Shown here: positions 36,090 through 43,412 of the stretch, piece by piece
Layout: every line of letters starts with the position of its first letter
How positions within the stretch are numbered: position 1 is the first letter of the stretch
Assembly (NCBI GenBank): GCA_002746155.1
Contig: NVWF01000001.1
Span: forward strand, 283,640-327,051
Direction of reading: 5' to 3'
DNA length: 43,412 bases
Source of the DNA: Gammaproteobacteria bacterium
GTDB taxonomy: Bacteria; Pseudomonadota; Gammaproteobacteria; Enterobacterales; GCA-2746155
The notes under the pieces: model-generated
Databases searched by the model: none
Seen by the model: the letters and a program-made list of their open reading frames with translations, nothing else
What the model was told of the DNA's origin: nothing
Position numbers and translations under genes: made by a program

Positions 36090-37530
36090 TCTTTTCTCCA
36101 AAAACTTGCCTAACAATTTCATTCGCGTATCGCATAAAAAAATAATTCAACTGGATAATACTTTTTTGTCGCTGCACATTTATGCCCAATGAATCAATCG
36201 ACGCGTTGAGCTCTGCTATCCTCGAACGTACAACTTCTGAGAAATCACCATCGTCATTGGTGTAAGCCGTCAATGAAGCTTCAGCTTGATCATGCATTTG
36301 TGGTAACAATCGTTCTTGATATAAGTTTTGTCTTTCATTCAGGCGAAGTAATTGACTTCGAATCGCTTCAAATGAAGCTATAAAACGTCGGATTAACAAC
36401 CACTTCTCTGTTTTTACTGCTGAGGTTCTGGAGACGGCAGATTGAACCTGCTTATCTTGTCGATTACTCGCAAACAGTGGTAAATCGAAACTCACTCCAA
36501 TGGAAAACAGATCTGATCGATCAATACCAAGTGGGTTTGTATCTCGATACCCATAACTGGCATTGACTCCCCACTCAGGTTTGTATTTTTGCTTGGCTAA
36601 TTTTATCCCTTCTTCAACTGTTCTGATCTTTAGATTCAATGCATTTACAGCAGGATGTTTCGAAAAATAGCTGGATAACATCTGCGGGGTTATATCTGTT
36701 TTGGATGTAAACAACCCTTGCTCTAACATGGCGATATTGGGTAAAAGTCTCGCGACCAGAAAAGAAGAATCGCTTATGGCGGTAACAGTAGTTTGATCCT
36801 GAGTTCTACCATTAAGATATTCGCTGAGCCATTCTGAAAGTCGTTTCTGAGATATTTCTTGTTTTTGTTTCAACTTACTTAAGCGATCATCAAGTCTCGT
36901 TAGCTCTAGTTGAGCCCGTATAATGTCCTGCTGTCGGGTTTTGCCTACAGTAGAGGAGTAGCTTGCTTGAGCTATATCGGCTAATTGTTCAAAGAGAGCT
37001 CGGTCATTTTCGATTAAAGCGATACTTTCTTGAGCCTCAAAAGCGTCTAACCAGAGCTTAGCCACAATAACAGCGACTCTCGCCTTACGATCTTCCCGTA
37101 AGTAAGGAAATTGACTCGCCTGAAGCTTCAATTGCTGTTGTTTAATCGCTAGACTGTCCCCACGAGGAAACATTTGTGAAACCCCTACTTTAAACTGAGT
37201 CATCGCCTCCTGACCAAAATCAAAACTATCAGCAGCAATATTAGCCAATCCAAGTGATATTTTAGGATCGGGTAAGGTTCCCGCGGCCACGCTCATTGAT
37301 TCGATGGCATCTTGAGAATGTCGATTGCCAACTAACCAAGGATCGTTGCTCTGAGCGGCAATCACAGCCTGTTCCAGTGATAGCAGCGCAGTTGTCTTGT
37401 CTTCCAACTCTCGGTAAGGTTCTTGGTAAGGTTGCGCAAGCAGGATATTCGAAAGAAAGCTCAAAGATATCAACGCATACTTCAATTTAGTGATATTCCT
37501 AGTTACAGTACCAGTTACAGAAGGCATCAA
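36082..37530 (-). CDS. TolC/CusC-like outer-membrane efflux protein
   Basis: LSLEQAVIAAQSNDPWLVGNRHSQDAIE; OEP repeats; YGYRDTNPLGIDRSDLFSIGVSFDLPLF. Confidence 0.9.
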   Translation of the reverse strand: MMPSVTGTVTRNITKLKYALISLSFLSNILLAQPYQEPYRELEDKTTALLSLEQAVIAAQSNDPWLVGNRHSQDAIESMSVAAGTLPDPKISLGLANIAADSFDFGQEAMTQFKVGVSQMFPRGDSLAIKQQQLKLQASQFPYLREDRKARVAVIVAKLWLDAFEAQESIALIENDRALFEQLADIAQASYSSTVGKTRQQDIIRAQLELTRLDDRLSKLKQKQEISQKRLSEWLSEYLNGRTQDQTTVTAISDSSFLVARLLPNIAMLEQGLFTSKTDITPQMLSSYFSKHPAVNALNLKIRTVEEGIKLAKQKYKPEWGVNASYGYRDTNPLGIDRSDLFSIGVSFDLPLFASNRQDKQVQSAVSRTSAVKTEKWLLIRRFIASFEAIRSQLLRLNERQNLYQERLLPQMHDQAEASLTAYTNDDGDFSEVVRSRIAELNASIDSLGINVQRQKSIIQLNYFFMRYANEIVRQVFGEKNE

Positions 37531-38030
37531 ATCTGCTCCTCAGCAGAATTGACTTCTGCATATATTTCAATCGTGCCGTCGACCTTTAATAAATAAATTT
37601 TATAGGGCTGTAGCATATCGCCAAACTCCATACCAGGCGTTCCCGTAGGCATTGCAGGCACAGACAAACCCTTTGCGCCTTTAGGTTTTTCATCAAGGAA
37701 TTTTTGAATGAATTTCGCCGGAATATGGCCTTCAAAAACGAATCCATCCTTTGTCGCCGTATGGCAAGAGCGCAATTTGGGGTGGATCTGAAATTTTTCT
37801 TTAATATCAGATAAATCACTTAGATTTTGCGATATTGTATTAAACCCATTATCTTTCATGTGAAGGATCCATTTATCGCAGCATTTACAGTTGGCATTCT
37901 TGTAAACAGTCAAATGATCTGTAGCTGTGATCTCATTTCCCTGGACTTGCATATTGTCTGTACAAGCACCAGTTATAGAAATAATCGTCACGATAGTAAA
38001 TAGTTTTATTAACTTTAGGTTAACAAACAT
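37527..38030 (-). CDS. DUF411 family metal-binding protein
   Basis: VYKNANCKCCDKWILHMKDNGF; LRSCHTATKDGFVFEGHIPAKFIQKFL; GLSVPAMPTGTPGMEFGD. Confidence 0.92.
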   Translation of the reverse strand: MFVNLKLIKLFTIVTIISITGACTDNMQVQGNEITATDHLTVYKNANCKCCDKWILHMKDNGFNTISQNLSDLSDIKEKFQIHPKLRSCHTATKDGFVFEGHIPAKFIQKFLDEKPKGAKGLSVPAMPTGTPGMEFGDMLQPYKIYLLKVDGTIEIYAEVNSAEEQI

Positions 38031-38113
38031 ATCTCTCCCCTCAGGGTAATTGGCCTTTTAAAAAGTTAAACTTCAGTGGCCAACAGGCCAAAAGTGCCAA
38101 ATAATAATAATTT

Positions 38114-38128
38114 GAGAGTGAAACTCTC
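38114..38128 (-). other. Small hairpin in the DUF411/cus leader
   Basis: GAGAGT-GAA-ACTCTC; on the minus strand followed by AAATTATTATTATTT. Confidence 0.4.
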
Positions 38129-38188
38129 CCGATTAATAGCTTAAGTAGATTAGCTTCCGCTATAAAATATAGACGGATCTACCTTGTA

Positions 38189-38557
38189 TTAACTCAGGAT
38201 TGGAGGACGGTAAAGGGTAGTTAAAGCTTGGCTAGACACCAAGTTGATAGGAGATAGGATACTTTCTGAAGAAATTGTTTTTTCTGAAGCATTGCTCACA
38301 TTAAGAAAGGCAAGGCTAATAGTAATGCAACCACTCATTGAACAATTACCAACTTCGGAGCAACAGTCATTGACAAAGTTTACGTCTAAATCACTATTTT
38401 GCTCGCCCATCATATGGGTGGAGTGATCCATAACACTTGGTTGATTAGATGTTTCCATTTGGCAAGTGAGCGTAGCCGCAAACGACGCTTGACCGGCGAA
38501 GGTCAATAACATTAGCACTACAATACACAACTTGCTATTTTTTAGAAACACTAACAA
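38189..38557 (-). CDS. Small Cys/Met/His-rich secreted protein (DUF2946-like)
   Basis: Signal peptide; CQMETSNQPSVMDHSTHMMGEQ; CCSEVGNCSMSGC; C-terminal LYRPPILS. Confidence 0.6.
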   Translation of the reverse strand: MLVFLKNSKLCIVVLMLLTFAGQASFAATLTCQMETSNQPSVMDHSTHMMGEQNSDLDVNFVNDCCSEVGNCSMSGCITISLAFLNVSNASEKTISSESILSPINLVSSQALTTLYRPPILS

Positions 38558-38690
38558 AAACCCTCTAAAGGACTATATTTATAATACCTAGGATACATGA
38601 AAATCGAGAAAGTTCAATTTACTCTTAACATTTTCATACCAAACGACATCGGACACCACAAGAAGTTATTCAGCACTTTATGCCAACTAA

Positions 38691-40076
38691 TCAACTAATT
38701 CGTCTAACTTTAAACGCTCGGCCTTTTAACTTTCCTAGGCTGAGCTTTTTAAGCGCTGTGTCCACTACCTCTCGACTGACTGCTACAAAAGCTCGGTTGT
38801 GTTGCAAATTGATTTTGCCGACCTGTGCTCCAGTTATTCCATCCTTGGCAGTTAGTGCACCCAAGATATCGCCAGGTCGCACTTTTTGCTTTTTACCACC
38901 ATCAATTTGAAGAGTAACCATTTTAGGTTTACTAATGATATTGTCTTGTATCGTCGCTCTGGGGAGTTCTTCAAGTTCAATTTTTTGATTCAGCAGTTCT
39001 TCAAGTTTACGGATTTTATGAGCTTCTCGTTCTAAAACGATTGTGCAGGCCAAACCTTTACTGCCCGCTCTTCCCGTTCGTCCTATACGGTGAATATGCA
39101 CTTCAGGGTCGTGGGAAAGGTGATAATTTATGACCAGATCCATATTCTCAATATCAAGACCTCTTGCAGCTACATCAGTAGCAACTAAAACAGATGAGCT
39201 TTTATTAGCAAATTTAATCAAGGTTAAATCCCTATCTCTTTGTTCCATATCTCCATGGAGAGCTTGGGTGCTAAACCCTTGCATTTTTAACTCATTAGCC
39301 AGTTCATTGGTTTCTATTTTTGTATTACAAAAAATTGCCGATGATTCTGGGTTGTTATTTAACAGTAATCGCTTTACCGCTTTTAAACGCTGATTATTGT
39401 CTTTAATTTTGTAAAAATGCTGTTTAATTACACTGTCATCATGGGTGGAGGTCACTTTGACGGTGAGGGGATCATTCATGATGGTCTTAGTGATGGGCAT
39501 GATCTGTTCGGGAAAAGTAGCACTGAATAACAAGGTTTGTCGCTGCTTCGGACAGAGGGAGAAGATCAAATCTAGAGCAGGCTGAAATCCCATTTCTAGC
39601 ATTCTATCGGCTTCATCGAGTACAAGGGTGTTCAGATCATCAAGATTGAGTCGCTTTTTATTAAGGTGATCCACCAATCGTCCAGGTGTACCAACTATAA
39701 TATGAGCGCCATGCTCCAAGGAGCCAATTTGTGGACCAATGGGGGCTCCTCCACAAAGAGTAAGTACTTTGATATTATGAATGGAGCGGGCAAGTTTACG
39801 AATTTCAGAAGCAACCTGATCGGCAAGCTCCCTTGTGGGGCAAAGTACTAGGGATTGTACCCTGAATCGCTTAACCTGAAGATTATTCAATAGTCCCAAA
39901 CCAAAGGCAGCTGTTTTCCCAGAGCCTGTTTTCGCTTGGGCCACCACATCTTTTCCCTCAAGGATTTTAGGTAAACTCTGAGCCTGGATTGGGGTCATCT
40001 CTTTATAACCAAGAGTAGCCAGATTTTCAATTAAAGCTGGGTTAAGGTTTAAGGATGAAAAGTTTTTTCTATTCAT
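38691..40076 (-). CDS. dbpA: ATP-dependent RNA helicase DbpA
   Basis: DEAD-box motifs AKTGSGKTAAFG, VLDEADRML, FSATF, HRIGRTGRAGSKG; C-terminal DbpA RNA-binding domain KVRPGDILGALTAKDGITGAQVGKI. Confidence 0.93.
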   Translation of the reverse strand: MNRKNFSSLNLNPALIENLATLGYKEMTPIQAQSLPKILEGKDVVAQAKTGSGKTAAFGLGLLNNLQVKRFRVQSLVLCPTRELADQVASEIRKLARSIHNIKVLTLCGGAPIGPQIGSLEHGAHIIVGTPGRLVDHLNKKRLNLDDLNTLVLDEADRMLEMGFQPALDLIFSLCPKQRQTLLFSATFPEQIMPITKTIMNDPLTVKVTSTHDDSVIKQHFYKIKDNNQRLKAVKRLLLNNNPESSAIFCNTKIETNELANELKMQGFSTQALHGDMEQRDRDLTLIKFANKSSSVLVATDVAARGLDIENMDLVINYHLSHDPEVHIHRIGRTGRAGSKGLACTIVLEREAHKIRKLEELLNQKIELEELPRATIQDNIISKPKMVTLQIDGGKKQKVRPGDILGALTAKDGITGAQVGKINLQHNRAFVAVSREVVDTALKKLSLGKLKGRAFKVRRIS

Positions 40077-40223
40077 TGTTGTTTACACATAAGAAAGTAA
40101 TGCCAATATTAACTAAAATTATTGTGCTTATTATATCATGATTATTCACCGCCAAGCTAAATCGTCATTGCTCAAGCCATCTTGAGTTAATTTCTGTAGA
40201 AATGTATGTCAAGCTAAGTTAGA

Positions 40224-42035
40224 GTGCGCCTTATGCAAGAAACAAAACTCCATAGCCTTCTAAAAACAACCTTCGGTCACTCAAGTTTCCGGTTTGATCA
40301 ACTGGATATAATAAAGACAGTGCTTGACGGTAATGACGCCTTAGCCGTCATGCCAACGGGTGGTGGAAAATCAATCTGCTACCAACTACCTGCCTTATTT
40401 AGTGAAGGCATTACTCTGGTGGTATCTCCCTTAATATCACTAATGACTGATCAGGTGGTAAATCTAAAGGAAGACGGTATTGAGGCTTGCTTCTTAAATT
40501 CAATGCAAAATATTAAACAGAGACAGCAGGCTGAAGAAAGTATTTTATCCGGTAAGGTGAAATTAGTTTATGTCTCCCCTGAAGGTTTATTATCCGGCTC
40601 TCTTGTTCATTTTTTTCGGGAGATTGATATATCATTAATTGCCATCGACGAAGCCCATTGCGTTTCTCAGTGGGGTCACGAGTTTCGCCGGGACTATAGT
40701 CGTTTAGGCGAGCTGAAACATACCTTTCCTGACACGCCATTTTTAGGTCTCACAGCCACGGCAGATTCAAAAACACGGGATGATATTGTTAAACAGTTGC
40801 ACATGTCAGCTCCGAAGATTTTTGTATCATCCTTTGACCGTCCGAATATTAAGTACAGTATCCATGAAAGGACCAATGAAATTAAACAGCTTGATGATTT
40901 CATTGAAGCTAATCACAAAAATCAAACAGGTATTGTCTACTGCATGTCGAGACGTAAAGTTGAGAAAACTGCTGCTGATCTAACGGCTCTTGGTCATAAT
41001 GCTGTGCCCTATCATGCTGGTTTAGCAACTAAAACTAGACAAGAAGCTCAAGATGCCTTCAATAAACAAGACAATATAGTCATAGTCGCAACGATTGCCT
41101 TTGGCATGGGTATCGATAAACCAAACGTGCGATTTGTAGCTCATTTAGATCTACCTAAAAGTATCGAGAGTTATTATCAGGAGACAGGTCGTGCTGGTCG
41201 AGATGGAAAACCTTCAAATGCTTGGATGATATACGGCTTACAGGATGTCATTAAATTATCACGCATGCTTGAGACCACAGATGCTAGTGAGGCTTACAAA
41301 AAAGTTGCCCGTCATAAACTTAATGCCATGCTCTCTTTGTGCGAAACCACTGTTTGTAGACGTGAATATTTATTAAATTATTTTGAAGAACAAGGAAAGG
41401 CTCAGTGTGGTAATTGTGACACCTGCCTTGAACCCCTTGAGACTTGGGATGCCACTATTGATGCCCAAAAAGTATTATCAACCATTTTCAGAACTGGGCA
41501 AATTTTTGGCGCCGGACATATCGTCGATGTTTTACGGGGCAGTAAAAATGCTAAAATATTAGGTAAGGGACATGATAAATTATCTGTCTATGGCTTAGGC
41601 AAAGACAAGTCTAAAAATCATTGGAATATCGTACTTAGACAACTCTTGAATATGCATTACATATTCATTACTAATTGGGATTATGGCAATCTAGCCCTCA
41701 CCGAAAAAAGTCGTGAAATTCTAAAAAATCAAACAACTTTTCATATGCGAAAGTTTATGGCCCAAGCATCTCCTAAAAAACGCAGATCCAATGCGATTAC
41801 TTCAACCCACGGAAGAGACAGTCTATTTGAATCATTAAGAGATTTACGATTTTTTATCGCAACGGAGAAAAAGGTACCTTCTTTTGTGATTTTTAGTGAT
41901 AAATCACTCCACGATATGTGCCATCTAATGCCAAAAAACAAAGCTGAATTTTTAATGGTAAACGGTGTTGGTGAAAGTAAGTGTGACAATTACAGTGAGG
42001 ATTTTCTCGAAGTGATCGCAGAACATCAAACCTAA
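40224..42035 (+). CDS. recQ: ATP-dependent DNA helicase RecQ
   Basis: MPTGGGKSICYQLPAL, DEAHCVSQWGHEFRRDY, QETGRAGRDGKPS, Zn Cys cluster CRREYLLNYFEEQGKAQCGNCDTC, HRDC. Confidence 0.95.
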   Translation: MRLMQETKLHSLLKTTFGHSSFRFDQLDIIKTVLDGNDALAVMPTGGGKSICYQLPALFSEGITLVVSPLISLMTDQVVNLKEDGIEACFLNSMQNIKQRQQAEESILSGKVKLVYVSPEGLLSGSLVHFFREIDISLIAIDEAHCVSQWGHEFRRDYSRLGELKHTFPDTPFLGLTATADSKTRDDIVKQLHMSAPKIFVSSFDRPNIKYSIHERTNEIKQLDDFIEANHKNQTGIVYCMSRRKVEKTAADLTALGHNAVPYHAGLATKTRQEAQDAFNKQDNIVIVATIAFGMGIDKPNVRFVAHLDLPKSIESYYQETGRAGRDGKPSNAWMIYGLQDVIKLSRMLETTDASEAYKKVARHKLNAMLSLCETTVCRREYLLNYFEEQGKAQCGNCDTCLEPLETWDATIDAQKVLSTIFRTGQIFGAGHIVDVLRGSKNAKILGKGHDKLSVYGLGKDKSKNHWNIVLRQLLNMHYIFITNWDYGNLALTEKSREILKNQTTFHMRKFMAQASPKKRRSNAITSTHGRDSLFESLRDLRFFIATEKKVPSFVIFSDKSLHDMCHLMPKNKAEFLMVNGVGESKCDNYSEDFLEVIAEHQT

Positions 42036-42063
42036 ACTACTTTTCTCATCAGTAGTTTAGGTT
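42029..42063. terminator. Hairpin terminator downstream of recQ
   Basis: AACCTAAACTACT / AGTAGTTTAGGTT perfect 13-bp stem, 9-nt loop; overlaps the recQ stop. Confidence 0.75.
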
Positions 42064-42076
42064 AATTAAAAGAAGA

Positions 42077-42544
42077 TTAAGTTTTTTCTTCCTCAGTTTC
42101 TCTACCTATTTTTAAAATTTCCTTCTGCTGTTCCTTTGTTAATTTATGTATCTCTTTGATAAAACATTTTGGACTCATATTCATATTCATATTCATATTT
42201 TCAGGAACGGAAATTGAATCAAAATTTACGTGCAAGGATGAACCTGTATTATTTACTTTAATAACATTTGCAAAGCTTAGATTTACACACCTGTCTCGTA
42301 AAGTAATCAGGTATGGCCTATTAAAAGTAGTTCTAATAATAATATTCTCATCGCTTAATGAACTGAAGCCATCAAATCTAAAAGATGTGATTTTTTGCAT
42401 ACTTTCAAGATTTTTATCCACAGCATAGTTTGCGTAGGCTTTGGTTTTTTCATCACTGCTCATGGTTATTGATGATGCACAACTAGCCATGAGAAGGCTG
42501 GAGATTAGGACAAGTGATAAGCGTTTCGTATTTATTTTAGACAT
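42077..42544 (-). CDS. Small putative lipoprotein of unknown function
   Basis: Lipobox-like signal LSLVLISSLLMASCASS; contains an MNMNMNM tract. Confidence 0.65.
   Translation of the reverse strand: MSKINTKRLSLVLISSLLMASCASSITMSSDEKTKAYANYAVDKNLESMQKITSFRFDGFSSLSDENIIIRTTFNRPYLITLRDRCVNLSFANVIKVNNTGSSLHVNFDSISVPENMNMNMNMSPKCFIKEIHKLTKEQQKEILKIGRETEEEKT
42175..42198. repeat. Hexanucleotide microsatellite (TCATAT)x4 in the lipoprotein gene
   Basis: TCATATTCATATTCATATTCATAT, encoding Met-Asn repeats on the minus strand. Confidence 0.9.
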
Positions 42545-42677
42545 AGTATAAATTACCTTTTTAGGAGTTAACCACTTAAATGCTACCCATCATAGCAGAA
42601 GTAAACTGAACACAAGCTGAACGACTGTTTATAGCCGTATAAATGTCCAGAGGCGTCATTATATTTTTTAAGGTAAA

Positions 42678-43412
42678 TTACTGAGGACTTAATACACCTT
42701 GAGAAACTAAGTAATCGTCATAATTGCCTTCAAAGTCTACAATACCTTCTGGCTTCATGTCTAGAATTCTTGTTGCTAAGGAAGAAACAAATTCTCTATC
42801 ATGAGATACAAAGACGAGGGTACCCTCATAATTTTCCAGAGCCAAATTTAGTGCCTCAATGGATTCCATATCCATATGATTTGTTGGTTCATCCATGATT
42901 AAAACATTAGGCTTTTGCATCATTAGTTTACCGAACATCATGCGACCCTTTTCACCACCTGACAGAGCTGCAACAGATTTAGTGATGTCATCTTGAGAGA
43001 AAAGCATACGACCTAGAATGCCTCTCACTACTTGATCATCATCGCTTGGCTCACGCCACTGACTCATCCACTCGAAAAGTGTTTGGCCCAAAACAAATTC
43101 TTCATTATTATCTTGAGCATAATAACCAATACTGGCATTTTCTGACCATTTTACTTCACCCTGCTTCACAGACATTTCTCTAGTGAGAGTTTTGAGGAAG
43201 GTCGTCTTGCCAATACCGTTAGGCCCAATTACAGCAAGCCTTGAGCCGACTTCTAACATCAGATTTAAATCCTTAAAAAGCATCTCATCATAACCGTTTG
43301 ATACAGCCTCTAGCTCAAAAGCTTGGCGATATAATTTTTTATTTTGTGGAAATCTAATGAAAGGACTAACTCGACTTGAGGGCTTAACTTCATCTAATTG
43401 AATTTTATCAAT
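42678..43412 (-). CDS. ybiT: ABC-F ATPase (YbiT-like), C-terminal part; runs off the window end
   Basis: [50 protein letters not shown] upstream of the ORF-track start, then [53 protein letters not shown]. Confidence 0.9.
   Translation of the reverse strand: MDKIQLDEVKPSSRVSPFIRFPQNKKLYRQAFELEAVSNGYDEMLFKDLNLMLEVGSRLAVIGPNGIGKTTFLKTLTREMSVKQGEVKWSENASIGYYAQDNNEEFVLGQTLFEWMSQWREPSDDDQVVRGILGRMLFSQDDITKSVAALSGGEKGRMMFGKLMMQKPNVLIMDEPTNHMDMESIEALNLALENYEGTLVFVSHDREFVSSLATRILDMKPEGIVDFEGNYDDYLVSQGVLSPQ

Noticed and set aside
34743-36122. ORF-track start of CusB at 36122
   Set aside because: Internal MSNELNK start (36089) gives a compact overlap with the upstream stop and a sensible N-terminal TM.
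38077-38090. TGGCC-AACA-GGCCA mini-hairpin
   Set aside because: Too short to distinguish from chance; recorded only as leader context of the cus cluster.
1-43412. CRISPR arrays, tRNA/rRNA genes, phage or defence systems
   Set aside because: No regularly spaced repeats, no recognisable RNA genes, no Cas, integrase, toxin-antitoxin or restriction proteins by reading the sequence and ORFs; dedicated scans (tRNAscan, CRISPR finder, DefenseFinder) were not possible.

Overview
The window is 43.4 kb of a gammaproteobacterial chromosome; gene content and style suggest a marine lineage, but taxonomy is inferred. It contains four blocks. (1) About 1-10.8 kb is a nitrate-respiration regulon: the 5' end of narG on the minus strand, three NarK-family MFS transporters, a NarX/NarL two-component pair, and a PP2C-phosphatase/Ser-Thr-kinase fusion. 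Candidate FNR and NarL sites are visible upstream of the narK genes. (2) About 10.8-15.8 kb is housekeeping and LPS: a LysE exporter, YjbR, an LpxL-like acyltransferase, a Kdo kinase, a GT9 glycosyltransferase, DUF3108 and DUF423. (3) About 15.8-38.6 kb is a dense metal-handling region, mostly minus strand. It holds a MerR/thiol-disulfide/OM protein/MerP/MerT-like module without merA. It also holds a MerR-CopA-cupredoxin-APC permease operon with a recognisable 19-bp-spacer MerR-type promoter, two c-type cytochromes, a TonB-dependent receptor, a CusRS-like pair, CusCBA, DUF411, and several small Met/His/Cys-rich proteins. Several degenerate gene remnants absent from the ORF track sit inside it, including decayed copies of two genes that are intact elsewhere in the island. 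(4) About 38.7 kb to the end is dbpA, recQ, a small putative lipoprotein with a hexanucleotide repeat, and an ABC-F (YbiT-like) 3' part. No tRNA, rRNA, CRISPR array, integrase or transposase was recognised. I do not see a clearly unprecedented multi-gene system. The best leads are the APC permease with a Met/His tail, the merA-less MerT/P module, a cytochrome with a CXXCL second haem motif, the non-canonical kinase fused to PP2C, and the inverted-repeat elements.
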